A stretch of DNA of 64,000 nt from Lonicera japonica (GCA_021464415.1 CM038469.1:33823883-33887882); one strand, 5' to 3'. Counted from the stretch's first letter, positions 11,451 through 24,554 are shown. Notes: generated from the letters alone by a model not told the origin. A program made the numbers and translations.

Positions 11451-13532
11451 GGCCTCGTTTGATTCGGGTATTAAAAGTGATATGGGATTATTAATACCAC
11501 TTTTTTTATAATACCTTGTTTGATTCGCATAAATGTGATGGAATTACTAATACCAGTACTAACTCAATACCACTCTTTGTGGTATAATTTAATACCAGGG
11601 GGGGTGGTATTATTTATCTAGGATTAAGAAAAAGGAACTATATATTTTCAAAAATGCCACTACTACTACTATATTATTATTATTTTAATTTATTTTAAAA
11701 TTTTAAAATGTTTTTTTTTAAATTAAAAAAAAATATTTTTTTTTTGTTTTTTTAAAAAAATTTTCCTTTTTTTTTTTGTTAGTCCAAAACATAATCTAAT
11801 ATACGGGTTACAAAACCAAACATGATATTAACACCAACATAAGATATTCCAGTAGTAATATTGCATAAATTAAACAAGGTATTGGTATTAAATTAATACC
11901 AGGTGTTGGTCAGAAAATAACCCTAGAGGGGGGTGAATAGGGTTTTAAAAACTTAATACGGAATTAAAACATTTTTAAAATATTTAAGTAAAACAACTTA
12001 GCTAAGCTATAATATCAAGAAAATAATCAATTTCAAGTAATCAATCCCAAGATTAGCAAATAAGCAATTTCAAAATACAAGCAATAATATAACAATAAAA
12101 AGAGAACTTGAGTTAGAGAGATTGAACCAATTTGAAGCTCAAGACTTTTTGTCCTCACGGTTCGAGTTCTTCAACCATACGTCCGCGCTCAGTTAGTTCC
12201 TAGAGAATTTCCACTATTCAATCTTCTTCAGGTGAAGATCAAACCTCAATACAAATGTTGTTATGCACACAACAGTCACAATGTAGTTATACACACTACA
12301 CTTCTCACAAGATATGCTCTCTTGCTCTACAAATAGAAAAACTCTCTTTTGAAATGAATAATGAATTGTTTGTGGTAATACACACCAATACAATAACTCT
12401 CAAGTGTATTTGAAGATTACAAATGAAGCTCACACTAGAGTTATCAAGATTGATCAAAAATATATAGCTCAAAAGATGAAAGATTGATCAAAATGTGTTC
12501 TTGAATCTTTGTATATTTAAATATATGAATAATAGAGTATTAGAATGATTCAAGATGTGTTAAAACATGTCTAAGACATCATATATAGCTTGCAAAATTA
12601 TATGGCCGTTGGGGATGATTAAGAAAAGTTTTGGGTCAAAGTTATACATTTTCAAACTTTCCAACAGCTAGTTTTGACAAAAAAATTCAAATTGTTTTGA
12701 TAATTTCTCTCAATTATACCGTTGGATCATGCTCAAATTTTAGTCAAAAATGCTAAGAGATGTTGTCTAACTACTTGAAAAAATTTAAAATGATCGGAGT
12801 TCGGGAAGGCCTCCATCTTACCATTAGATCAAAACTGGGCAAAAATTGAGCGAATTTAAAATGTAAAATAAAAATATTTTTGCAATTTAACAATTTAGTT
12901 CCAAATAAACTTCTAATGATTTTTGAACCTCAAAGATATGTTTCTAAGATACCTAGTTTTATTAGAACTTAAAATATGATCATTTAAAATTAATATGAAT
13001 TTATTTTGAAACTCGGTCTTTGTAAAATGATGTTTTTCAAATAAATTCAATTTCAAGCTAGTTTGAATCAATCTTTAAAAGACGCATGAATATGTTTGAG
13101 CTATAGGGATTTGATCAATAAAGTAACTTTACATAAATCTTAAGCACTCACTCAATTACTGAATTAACGAGTCTTCGAATGCTTTGATTTGTTTTTTCGG
13201 ATTAATCTTTATTTGAAGCTTTTTCCTTGAAGCTTTTCATATAGTCTTTTGATCCTTTGTACTTCATGATTTGTATTGAGAGATTTGATCTTCCTTGTCT
13301 TATCCAATGATCGAATAGTGAAAGAGTGATCCTTGTCATGTTTTTCTTGAATTTTCCAAGTAAATGAACTGTATACTTATATCAAGAAACATGTTAAATT
13401 ACACATGATTGATTTATTGTTATTATCAAAATAAGATTAAGACCCTAGATCAACACCAGGATTAATAGTCCAGTACTATTAATACTGGTATTATTAATCC
13501 CACTAACCCTAATACATGAATCAAACGAGGCC
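11451..13532. mobile_element. Harbinger/PIF-type MITE interrupted by a solo LTR
   Basis: Terminal inverted repeats begin GGCCTCGTTTGATTC at both ends, followed by related TATTA and GGGATTAATA motifs. TTA flanks both sides (11448-11450 and 13533-13535). The 3-bp TTA duplication and the terminus fit the PIF/Harbinger superfamily. Without the LTR inserted at 11904-13455 and its duplicated CCAGG, the element is about 525 bp and encodes nothing, so it is non-autonomous. Confidence 0.8.
11904..13455. repeat. Solo LTR nested in the MITE, TSD CCAGG
   Basis: TGTTGGTC at 11904 and GATCAACA ending at 13455 form short terminal inverted repeats. CCAGG is duplicated at 11899-11903 and 13456-13460. The early CCCTAGAGGGGGGTGAATAG motif is one I associate with plant LTR starts. 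At 1552 bp with no coding region it is best read as a solo LTR. Superfamily and orientation are not determined. Confidence 0.8.
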
Positions 13533-13535
13533 TTA

Positions 13536-14089
13536 AGGTACTGGGTAGATATCCGAGCTATATGGGGCATCAAGACAGTTTGGCAGGTAAGGGTATTTTG
13601 GGAAATTTAATTTATGTAGTTTGAGTTAATTTTTGCAGTTTCACAATCCATTAAAATAATAGAATTAACTGGGAGTTTAAGTAATTTTTCCAACCAAACA
13701 AGACTTAAACTAATTTCTAAGCCAAACAAGCCGTAACATTCCCCTCCTCTCTCTTCTCTTAATTTCAAAGTTAAATTGCATCTTAACATTCATGTTTCCC
13801 TTATAGTCCATTGCGTGATACATATACAATCTCATCAAGTGTACATAATACCGGACAATATAATCAGATTTACAGCGACAACGATGAAGCCAGAAATTTT
13901 ATTAAACGGGGACAATTATAATACTAAAAAAATATATCTAATTAAGGGGGAGGGGAAAATTAAAACTACTAGTGTATTTTTTTTCCCAAATTTAAAGGGG
14001 ATCAAAATTGCTAATGTTAGCTTACAACCGACGCGATGCGTGAGTGTGTTATAAGAATGTACATTTTTTTTCTATCATATATATAATAT
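13536..14089. other. Intergenic, no feature recognised
   Basis: AT-rich sequence with short open stretches that have no recognisable domain. Imperfect inverted motifs (CAAACAAGACTTAAAC, CAAACAAGCCG) at 13690-13735 suggest an old DNA-transposon end, unproven. Confidence 0.4.
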
Positions 14090-16500
14090 AATAAATGTAA
14101 TATAATAGAAGTATGATAAATGATTTCAAAACATAAAGTACGTATAACATAAGAACATTTTAATTAATTTTTTAATAAAATTAATTTTAGAAATTTGCCT
14201 ACAATATTTTAGCACCGTAAAAGTATCCAAAAAGGCATCATTGTTTCAACACTTGATCAACAAAATCATTTTCAAAATATTAAGTACTAAAAGAAAAGTG
14301 GAAATTTAGTTTGAGACGGATGAATTTTTAGTGGATTTTCACTTGTGAAATGTACAACCATATTGAGAAGAAAAAAAAGGCATTTTATTAATAAAAGGTA
14401 CCTCAAGTTTGGTGTCTTGAAAGCATTATTAAAAGGAGTATTGCTATAACAAAATTAAAATGAAGAACTTAAAAACATTAAGCAAAAAAAAAAAAAAAAT
14501 TATATTCCAAATTCTTGGACATTTCTGAACGAAATGGAAGTGTAAAAATAGAAAGCAAAATCACACCAAACAAAGCTATGACAACAGTAAAATTAAAACA
14601 TAAGTGAATAAATAAAAAAAAAATCAAAATGTAATGAAAGCCAACTTATATTCCTTTGAAGCCTAACTCATAATTCTTTTGCTGTGTTAGAAATTGTAAT
14701 GCTCGTTGGGAATTGATTAAGGGGTAAGAAAAACAATGGAAAGGGAAAAAGAAGGAAATGATTGAAGAGTGGAAGAGATACATCAAAGTATATGAAATAG
14801 AAGAAAGTGATTTAAAAAAATAAAGATAAATAAAAATAAATGAAGGCGACCTAAAAGTATCAAAAGAAGACCAAAAAGGCATCAAATTGTAGTAATGTTG
14901 CCATTTTACACAATTATATTATTAAATATAATTAATACTTCCATTTCCTACATATACATATATGTAATATAATATGTGTATATATATTTTTTTTATGGAT
15001 ATTTATCACAAAAATACAAATTTTTAAAAATTAAAAGGAGACGGTTGCCCCCCTATATGAATTTTACTCCCTTTTTCCTGTAGGGCTGCCAGAAGGGCAA
15101 GTGGTAGCTAACTTGAGCCCCCACTTTTAAAATAATTTAAAATAAATATATATATATTTTTTATAAGTATATATAGTGTACTTAGTTCAATATATTTACT
15201 TTAATTTTAATTTAATAGGGACTCAATCTACTTACCAGAAAAATTCTTATTTTATTTTTTATAATACTTTTAGATTCACTCCACTATTATACATTATTGC
15301 TCTAAAAATTGCGACAAATGTATTAAAAGTTTCATATCTTTTAGTCAGGAACGGAGCGGCTTGGGCATAGTGGCCCCCACTAAGATTTGAATTTTTGTTT
15401 CATAATAGGTGTTATATTTTTATGTTTATTGGGACATTAAAAATCGAGTCCTTACTTATAACTATTATTTAAACAATGAATAGAAAACGAATTATTTGAA
15501 GTTTGCTTCCATAAATTATACAAAAATGATCTCGATCTCCCAAAATTTCACATATTATAGGTTTGGCCTCTCATATTGGATAGTTTCCATCCATTATTAA
15601 TTTTAACATTTAAATAAATAATTAGAATGTTTAAACTACTCTTCACTTTGTTTTTTAGATTAAAAGAAAACATATTATATTTTCAAAATATATCTTACAT
15701 GAAAATATTTGAATTTTTGGGCAAAACTCTTAAAATTGAGAAAGACATATTCAAAAATATTGAAAATAAAAATTGTCTTTCTACGTTTTCAAGATATAAA
15801 AGCTCGAAGAGGACTTTTGTAATTTCTGTTTTTTGTACATCTCTTTATGTACTAGATGCTTAATTTTTTATATCATTTTTTTTTGCCAAGTTATTATTCA
15901 TTGTGACTAAAAACAATTATTTATTGTTGATAAGGCCCTACTAAGTTGAAATTCTACCTCCGACATTGCTTTTAGTCGTGCTATTGATACATATTGGACA
16001 AAAATTAATTGCTTTTATATACATACATGTAAAGAGGTATCATTTTACAAATTGACCTTGGCCTTTAAATGTTTCCAGACTTTTCAAGTCAGCCCTAAAC
16101 AAATCAGGCCATGGAATGGAGGGCCAACTTGAGATTTCTTCGTTACGAGTATAAAGAGTACACCTATGCGAAAAATATGCATAGTACGACTTTATCGAAG
16201 ATTCACATGTAAGTAACTTCTTTTATTTTTTCTGACAACATGTAACTAAACTAATTTCACATAAATGTTTTCACTCATAAATAAGTTTAGAAAGGCATAG
16301 AGGTGTTTTTAAGATTATAGAAATGGGTAAGGTGGTTGACACAATAAATTCTCTCTTCTGACAGACAAAATACGAAAAGTTTAGAAAATTGCATAACCTG
16401 AACCTAAATTGGGTAAAGAAGAGTTTGATGGGTTATGCAAAGGGTTGAGGTAGGTGCCAAACCCAATATCAGCTGTGGTTGACGTACATAATAAAACAAC
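14090..16500. repeat. 2.4-kb tandem duplication, unit 1
   Basis: This segment is repeated head-to-tail at 16501-18968. Matching blocks are 14090-14545 with 16501-17003, and 15325-16500 with about 17700-18968. Both units end in GACGTACATAATAAAACAAC. Between the matching blocks this unit holds 14546-15320, absent from unit 2. The segment is AT-rich and no gene is seen. Confidence 0.85.
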
Positions 16501-18765
16501 AGAATATGATAAATAATAGAAGTGTGATAAAATGATTTTAAAATACAAAGCATGTATAATATAAGAATATTTTAATTAATTTTGTAGTAAAATTAATTTT
16601 AGAAATTTGCCTACAATATTTTAGTACCGTAAAAGTATTTGAAAAGGCATCATTGTTTCAACACGTGATCAACAAAATCATTTTCAAAATATTAAGTACT
16701 AAAAGAAAAGTGGACTTTTAGTTTGAAACGGATGAACTTTTAGTAGATTTTCACTTGTGAAATGTACAACCATATTGATAAGAAAAAAGGCATTTTACTA
16801 ATAAAGGGTACCTCAAGTTTGGTGTCTTGAAAGCATTATTAAAAGGACTATTGCTATAACAAAATTAAAATCAAGAATTTAAAAACATTAAGCAACGACG
16901 ACGAAGACGACTACGACAACAACAACAACAACAAAAGAAGAAAAAAAAAACATAAAATTATATTCCAAGTTCTCAAGAATTTATGAACGAAATGGAAGTG
17001 TAAGAGCACCTCCAATGAAACTACCAATTGAGAAAAATTGAGATGCTATATAGGATGGATAGAAAAGTTCTAAAACGACGCTCTCCAATGCAACTATCAA
17101 GAATGACCATTAAGTTTATGTGAAAAAAATGAGAATAGACATTAATTGTAAGAGCATCTCCAATGCAAAAATGGGTTGGAGAGCATCAAACCATGAACGT
17201 GTAAGCATATCTTTCCTATGTGGAACGAAACAATTATTGATGGATAAGTTTTAAAAAAACTGTCTCCAATGCAATTGTTCGAAAGATTGTCAATTATGAA
17301 ATTCATGAAAATAAAATTAATAATTTTGGATCTTGTTTAGTAGATCTTGATTCATACTTTTCAAAAATATAATTTTTATAATAAAATATTTTATAAAATA
17401 AAAGTTAAAATATTTGAAAACTTGTAAAATAAAAATAAGTAGAAATAAATGATGATGTGGCATTATGACATTGTCTAAGAGACCCTCGTTAGGTAGGGGT
17501 ATTGTTGTCCACAAATTTTGTAATAAATGTTAGGAAATCACGAGGGAAAATCAATCCCATGGATTTTGAGAGGAATGACTTTACCCCCTAATTTCCGGTA
17601 GCCTCCGTCAAAAAAGTGTTTCCAGAATTTGTGCTTACCAAACAAAGAAAATGAAAGACTTTCCTTTTCTTTGTGCTTAAATCCGTGAACCAAACGAGAT
17701 TTAAAAGTTTCATATCTTTTAGTGGGGAACGGAAGGTTCTTGGGCATAGTGGCCTCCACTAAGATTTGAATATATTTTTTTCATAGTAGGTGCTATATTT
17801 TATATGTTTATAGGGAAATTTATGTGAACTTTTAATTAAGTTATGGGTTGGGTTGATAAGGTACTCAAAATATCGGGGATGACTTATAACTATTATTTAA
17901 ACAAGGAATATAAAAAGAGTTATTTAAATTTGCCCCCATGAATTATACAAAAATGATCTTGATCCCCCAAAATTTCACATATTATAGGTTTGGCCTCTCA
18001 GATTGGATAGTTTCCATCCATTGTCTAATTTTAACATTTAAATAAATAATTAGAATGTCTAAACTACTCTCCACTTTGTTTTTAGATTAAAAGAAAACAT
18101 ATACCCATATTATATTTTCAAAATATATCTTATACGAAAATAACATTGAGAAAGACATACTAAAAAATATTGAAAACAAAGATTGTCTTTCTACGTTTTC
18201 AGGATATAAAGGCTCGAAGAGGACTTTTGTAATTTCTGTTTTTTTTACATCTCTTTATGTACTAGATGTTTAATTTTTTATATCATTTCTTTGGCCAAGT
18301 TATTATTATTTGTAACTAAAAACAATTATTTATTGTTGATAAGGCCCTACTAAGTTGAAATTCTACTTTCGACACTGCTTTTAATCGTACTTTTGATACA
18401 TACTAGACAAAGCTTAATTGCTTTTATACACATACGTGTAAAGAGGCATCATTTTGCAAATTGACCTTGGCCTTTAAATGTTTTTTGACTTTTCGGGTCA
18501 GCCCTAAACAGATCAGGCCAAGGAATGGAGGGACCAACTTGAGACTTCTTCATTACAAGCATAAAGAGTACACCTATACGAAAAATATGCATAGCCCAAC
18601 ATTATCGAAGATTCACATGTAACTAACTTCTTTTATTTTTTTTTTGACAAGAACATGTAACTGAACTAACGTCACATAAATGTTTCCTCGCATAAATAAG
18701 TGGAGAAAGGCATCGAGGTGTTTGTAGAATTATAGAAATGGTTAATTAAGGTGGTTGACACAATA

Positions 18766-18824
<59 letters not shown>

Positions 18825-18968
18825 GAAAGACAAAATACAAAAACTTTAGAAAATTGCATAACCTGAACCTAAATTGGGTAAAGAAGTGTTTGATGGGTTA
18901 TGCAAAGGGTTGAGGTACGTAGGTGCCAAACCCATATCAGCTGTGGTTGACGTACATAATAAAACAAC
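16501..18968. repeat. 2.4-kb tandem duplication, unit 2
   Basis: This abuts unit 1 exactly. Between the matching blocks it carries its own 17004-17700. That insert begins with two direct TAAGAGCA(C/T)CTCCAATG motifs (17001 and 17149), typical of a MITE terminus. It also contains an inverted pair ATCTTGTTTAG (17329) / CCAAACGAGAT (near 17690), another possible MITE. Substitutions and small indels between units show the duplication is old. Confidence 0.85.
18769..18822. repeat. (TC)27 microsatellite
   Basis: About 27 perfect TC repeats. The matching site in unit 1 (near 16350) has only CTCTCTTCTG, so the run expanded after the 2.4-kb duplication. Confidence 0.95.
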
Positions 18969-20284
18969 AATAATTTTATCCCATTTTTCACATTGATCAA
19001 AGTTAGATATCAATCTACAGTATTTATCTTGTAAAAATTATTAATTCATAGAGAGATAAATTAACGAATCCCACCTAAATAGTAGAATTATATTATTTTG
19101 TTGATGACATGGTGATTGATTTTAAACAATTTTATCTGATTTGGTTTTCTCTATTTTATTTTTAGTATAATATATGGATCTATTAAGTTGACTAATTTTT
19201 CTAACTCAACTAGTTTGACAAACATACACCAATTGAACTTTAGTACATGCTTACGACGTAAGTTGAGCGTACATTTGACTGTTATTTGGAAACTGATTGA
19301 AAAAAAAGTAAATCTTGTAAGAGTCATCAAACAAGAGAGTCTGATTAGGTAAAATATATTATTTTTAGGTTCCCTTTGATAATAACATGTAAAATTAAAA
19401 TAAAATAAAAATAATTGATTTTTGTATATAGTTGAAAAATAAGTTGAGACGTATGGTGAGATGTCTTTTTTTTGTGACCTTTTTCATGGAGAAATTTTCA
19501 TTGGTGCTTGAGACAAGAAAAATTTTCCATAAAAAATTATGAAAAATGGATGACATATACTCATAAAATGAGTATAAAATGGGGAGGGCATCAACTTATT
19601 TTTTAACTTCTTACCAAATAAAGTGTTTTTATTTTCCTTTCTCGTGTTTTTATCAAACGAAACATTAAAGTCTTCAGCAACAAAATATAATTTTGTCATA
19701 GAGTCCCGATTATAAGTGATGAATCTATTTCGTCACTAACCATGTCAACTTGGTGACATAAATAATCGCATCGGGTGTTAGGGCTTTTTGGGGGAAAATG
19801 ATATTCTTACTTTTTTCATTTACCGAATAATCATACTATGTGCAGCAATAAGTTGTACATTTCGAGAATATACAATCCACCAATACATCTAGTATAGATA
19901 AGCGGTAAGAATAACTTGCCTCTTTTTAGGCGCTAAGTACTCATCACCAAAACCGCTCAAAAAAAAGAAGAAGCTAGAAGACGTTCTAGCGATAAAATAA
20001 CGAAATGCTTTTTTACATTTTCATCAAATTAATTTCAACATATATATAATAACCTCCCATCACTTAAATTATACATTAGTTACACAGATTTTGTACATAT
20101 TAAGGATGCGTTTGCTTGCACTCTATTATTACAAAATACTATAGTACTCTATTAAAGTATCGCAAAAAATAATATTACAGTGTGATAACTACACGTACAA
20201 GCTTACATTTGTGCATGCACATGCTCACATACACAAATATATATACACACAATGGTATGTTTGTGTGTAATTTTGTTTTACAAT
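18969..20284. other. Intergenic, 3' of FLS
   Basis: No gene seen. A GTGATGAAT...TTCGTCACTAAC motif at 19720-19745 resembles the subterminal repeats of plant CACTA or Mutator-type elements. The last 200 bases probably include the FLS 3' untranslated region. I could not choose a polyadenylation signal. Confidence 0.4.
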
Positions 20285-22953
20285 TTATTGTGGAATCTTG
20301 TTGAACTTGCAGTAGACGTAGTCACGAAATTTCTTGGTCTTGTACTTTGGAGGATTGTCCTCACTGACAAGCTTGGGGTGTGGGCCCACTTCGAGGTCTA
20401 ACGGTGGTTCCATGAACACCGGCCATGACATTCTTACTTTATCTTTGTTCACTGTTGTTCTGTGTAACACGCTTTTGTACTTTCCATTACTCACAATCTA
20501 AAACAAATAACATGGCATTAACAATATACTTGAAAAAAAAAATTAAAAAAAATCATTTTTAAGTGACAAATTTTTTTTTCACTAAGCCTCCGGTTGATTA
20601 AAAGTTGGAAAAATGATTGAAAAAACTAGATTTTTTTTTTGAGAAGTTGGAAAAAGAGATCAGCAAATTGGTGAGATATTATTTTTCTCTTCTTATTTTC
20701 GTTGGAATTTTTTTCTTAACCACCACCCAAATATTTTTATACCATGAAAAGGCCCAAAAGTAATTGAACATTTTATCCAATCACTCAACTATTCTTTACC
20801 AACTTTTCCTTAAAACTAGTCATGTTTAAAATCAATTTCCAATTTTTTTTTTATCAAACGCACTGTAGAATTATGTTTTTAGTCACAAATCACATTAGTG
20901 GCAAAAGATTTTGTCACAACGTGGTAATTAAAATTAAAAGTCGCTAGTGACCAAAAAATTAATTTTGCGTCGCAAGATGTTTTTGTTATTAAATGTCTAC
21001 GTATTACAAAAAGTTTGTGCCACATTTAGGAAACACCTTTTAGTGACAAAACTCTGAATTTCATCCCCAATCTCTTCACTATTGCAACGTTTGAGACAAA
21101 TTCTAATTAAGTTTTGTCATTAAAAGAATTAATATCCTAAATAACGAAACACGAATTTTCACCACTAAAGGATATCCATTTTGTGATGAAAATATGTTTC
21201 GTCACATATACTCCGTCACTAACTGGACAATTTGTTGTAGTATATACAAAAAGAATTAAACTTATTGTGTGTGTATATATATACCTCAGATTGATCACCA
21301 ACATGGATGATGAGGGCATTAGGTATGTACTTAACATCATACCAATGCTCATCATGGAAGACTTGAAGGCCTTGTACTTCATTGGGGACAAGAATGGTAA
21401 GGGCAGACATGTCAGTGTGTGCAGGCACCCCGAGGGCTAGGTCAGGGCGAGGGCATGGCGGGTAATAATTTATCTTCATCATGTACTCCAATTTATCACC
21501 ACCCACTACTTCCTTAAGCTCATGCCCTTCTAACCCTAACCCTAATGACATCAATCTTAGCAACTTGTCCTCCACTTTGTGCAAGTATTTTGCGTACTCC
21601 TCATTTGCCTCCCTACCAAACAAAAAAATATTAACTAAATTTAATCGGTAGAACTATTTTCGAGGTATGTATCATGAATGTTATATGTGGTTCGCTTATT
21701 ACTTACTCAGCTGTTTTATGCCGTTTGAATTATGAATTCCCTCCATATATGGTGGGCTATTTGAAACAACAGGATTTAGATTGATCAAGTGTGGACCCAA
21801 CCCTGGCCAACCGGAGCTGTGACCTAGCCATTTTTTTTTTGTGTTGTACTATATTAAGATTTCGGTTTTAATTTCGTCTTACCCTAGCTAGCCCATGCAG
21901 TCTGATAATGTCATCCCAATATCGGGTCAACTCTTGATAAACAAAATAATATATTTAAGCATTGTTGTTTAAACTACTATATACGTGCCTATTAACAGAT
22001 AACTATCTCAATTCATATATATAGTATTATGTCAGCCCACCCTTCCGAGGAAATGTTGGTCTGCTTTTGGATTGATTAATTTGAGATATATACATTTAGA
22101 AACTAATTCGAGATGTATGTCATTTATGAATAAATTATTATTAGTTTCATGAACTAAAAATAAGGATCAAAGTGGAAATAAACTCATTTGTGTTGTATTA
22201 ATAACACTTTTGAATAAATAGCTATATATTTTGGGCATTGTGATCCATTGGTAGAACTATTTTAATTAGCCCTTGTAGCATAGTACGTGGTCGATAAAAC
22301 TGACTGGCGCATCAGGGATATTTAGAGCGGAGGGATTGCCAGTTCTCATCGTTGTTATTCAAAAAAGAAAAAAATAACAAGAAAGAAAGGAAAAAGGTTA
22401 ATAATTAAAGAACACCAAAGCATGTTCTTTTCAAAAAATATTTCTAGGATATATAATTAATTAATGAAATAAAATGAGCCCCAAACCTGTAACTAGGTGG
22501 ATTCTTAGGCCAAAACTTGTAATCAATAGCAGAAGGAGGTGCAATCCTATTAAACAAATGATCAACCCAACCTTTCTTCCCTTCAATTTCCTTTTGAAGC
22601 TTTGTACCATACCCTTCAACACTATTTTTCCCTGGTTGCTTAGCATACAATTCCTTCTCTTCTTGTGGAAGCTCAAAGAATTGCCTCCCAACCTCTTGTA
22701 ATTTTGCTATAACATCATTTGGTATCTCATGGTTCACAACTTGAAATAAACCCCATTTTTGAGCCGCGTTCGCTATCGCGTCTATGACTTCTTTTTCGTC
22801 CTTTGTCGATAAGTCGATGACTGGCACGTCTGGTGCACTGCCTCGGAATGTGGTGAGCCCCGGTTGCTCATGCTCAGACCGGATGAATTCGGGCGGTATG
22901 GTGTCTTGGGCTAGGGCAGTGCTAGCAACATGTTGCACTCTCTCTACCTCCAT
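20285..22953 (-). CDS. FLS: Flavonol synthase (2-oxoglutarate dioxygenase), 3 exons
   Basis: FLS converts dihydroflavonols such as dihydroquercetin to flavonols, using Fe(II), 2-oxoglutarate and O2, in the cytosol. Exons on the minus strand are 22953-22487, 21612-21285 and 20497-20285, all with GT-AG borders, giving 335 residues, close to Arabidopsis FLS1. The N-terminal DIOX_N domain is followed by the catalytic domain. The FLS-type motif [12 protein letters not shown] is near residue 20. The iron-binding H-x-D is in PAHTDMSAL, the distal His is in VLHRTTV, and the 2-oxoglutarate R-x-S is in RMSWPVF. The SALTILVP motif also fits FLS rather than anthocyanidin synthase or F3H. The frame is intact throughout. 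The start is the first ATG and gives [11 protein letters not shown], typical of the family. Introns are 874 and 787 bp. An FLS-like pseudogene lies 4.2 kb away, head to head. Substrate preference cannot be read from sequence. Confidence 0.95.
20861..21242. mobile_element. Possible CACTA-like MITE in FLS intron 2
   Basis: The left end reads CACTGTAGAATTATG. The right end, reverse-complemented, reads TACTACAACAAATTGTCC. Subterminal GTCAC/GTGAC motifs recur in both orientations (TTTTAGTCACAAATC, TTCGTCACATATACTCCG). The CACTACAACA-type terminus suggests a CACTA relative. No clear 3-bp duplication was found, so the ends are approximate. Confidence 0.35.
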
Positions 22954-23076
22954 TTTTCTGCTCGGATAATATTTTTTTTTTGGGTTTATGTATATATATA
23001 TATATATTTTTTGTTTGTTTGCTTTATTTTATTGGGAGGGTTTTATTTATTGTAAATCATGTTTGATGGGTGTTTT

Positions 23077-23084
23077 TTATATAT
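23077..23084 (-). promoter_or_regulatory. Candidate TATA box of FLS
   Basis: On the minus strand this reads TATATAAA in a CCCATATATAAAAAAC context, about 125 bp upstream of the ATG. That would put transcription start near 23045 with a leader of about 95 bases. A TA-repeat at 22989-23008 is nearer but looks like simple sequence. Confidence 0.4.
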
Positions 23085-23320
23085 GGGATGTTTTTGAAAA
23101 GCAACCACAAATGTGTACTACTGATAAGAGGAGGGGAGAAAAAGGAGGAAAATAAGTGGATTCAATTCCTTGTTTGGGTGGAAATGAGGTGATGGGAGAG
23201 AATTGAGGACATGTAGAAGCACCAAACCCAATGGGTTTCTTCTAGTGATGGGGAAATGAGGTGAGGAGACTAGGAGAGGGAAATGAGGAAATAAAGTTGG
23301 AAATCAATGAGAAATATATA

Positions 23321-23517
23321 ACCACAAGCCGTGGTCCGGTGACTAACCACCCCAAGTTCGAGCTTTGGGGTTGACTGGGAGCTCCCCAAGTTGATTTTCG
23401 GCAGTAGCAAATCAATCTGTTGCCAGTACAAATGGTACTACGCGTGATCAGGAATTAATCGAGGTGCGCGAAAGCTGGCCCAGACACCATGTGGGGCAAT
23501 GCCCCCGAACCAAAAAA
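23321..23517 (+). mobile_element. Au-like SINE, 15-bp TSD, in FLS upstream region
   Basis: A 197-bp insertion is flanked by the perfect 15-base duplication AATGAGAAATATATA (23306-23320 and 23518-23532). The 3' part contains AATCGAGGTGCGCGAAAGCT and GGCCCAGACACC, the hallmark of Au SINEs, and ends in an A run. A GTTCGAG box near 23357 is a candidate pol III B box. It is a retroposed RNA-derived element without coding capacity, lying 368 bp upstream of the FLS start codon. Confidence 0.88.
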
Positions 23518-23532
23518 AATGAGAAATATATA

Positions 23533-24546
23533 TACGGGGCTTCCCTTTCTATTACTTACTAGCTTCTTGAAATTTGTACACATCCGATTGAATTAAAACT
23601 CATTTTTGTAAAAGATATACTAATATTTTTCTTAATATATATATTTTTTTATATCTACTATTATATAAAATCAAAAGATATTTTGGTGGTTATAAAACCG
23701 TGTCAGGTTTTAGATTTCCTATTTTGCCCCGGCCACTTTTTATTTCATTAAAAAAAAAACTTTTATCTAGTGAAATTAAGCAACGAGCTTCAAAACCCTG
23801 CTCTTAGCGGGGTACTATGACTTCAACTATCACGCTATATATTAGATTTTATTATTATTTTTATTTAAACTAATTATACTTGAATCGCACACATATTGTA
23901 TATGTACAAAACTCTAATATATATATATATGCCAGACAGACACACATCGCGTCTGAGTAAACTAAATAGTAGAAAAATGAATGTAATTAAAATGAATAGA
24001 TGCAACATACCATTGTATTTTTTTTATTTTTTTTTTGAAACAAATTCTTTATAAACATCTACATATAACTAAATTATTATTTTTTTTTTTGCAAAAAAAT
24101 ATCGAATCCTTGATATCTAAAATTTTTGCCAACATAGGTGTCGAATATGTTAGTATTTTCCGGCAAGTGACCGGATATATTAGCATTTTTCGACAATAAG
24201 TGGCCAAATATGATAATGTTTTTCGGCAATAAATTGTAAAATGTGTATTGTTGTGACCGGTTATGGATATTTGGCAACTTCGTACGAGAATTAAATTTGT
24301 TAACGAGTGCAGCAACAAGTTGTAAAATTTCATACACTTCTCTACGATGGTGTATATACCAAACCCAATTAAAAAGCAAAAATATTGGTTTATCTCTTGG
24401 GCCACCACATGTATATTTTTATTTATTTTTTTCAAAAAAACAATAAAAAAATAAATTAATCAATGACTAGAGCAGAAACTTTTTCTAAGAGAATCAAACT
24501 ATTCTTTAAAGGGGTTTAAAACTACCCTAACGGAGTTTGAACCTGC
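23533..24546. other. Intergenic AT-rich sequence
   Basis: No gene recognised. At 24120-24245 a degenerate short repeat (variants of TTTTTCGGCAA...GTGACCGGATAT about every 35-45 bases) creates a low-complexity open stretch on the minus strand that I do not regard as coding. Confidence 0.4.
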
Positions 24547-24554
24547 ATTACAGC

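Noticed and set aside
13607..14054. Short open frames on both strands
   Set aside because: No domain, no splice context, AT-rich; chance frames.
24049..24435. 128-codon minus-strand open frame with repeated YCRK-like motifs
   Set aside because: It arises from short degenerate nucleotide repeats with T/A-rich flanks; no homology and overlapping equally long frames.
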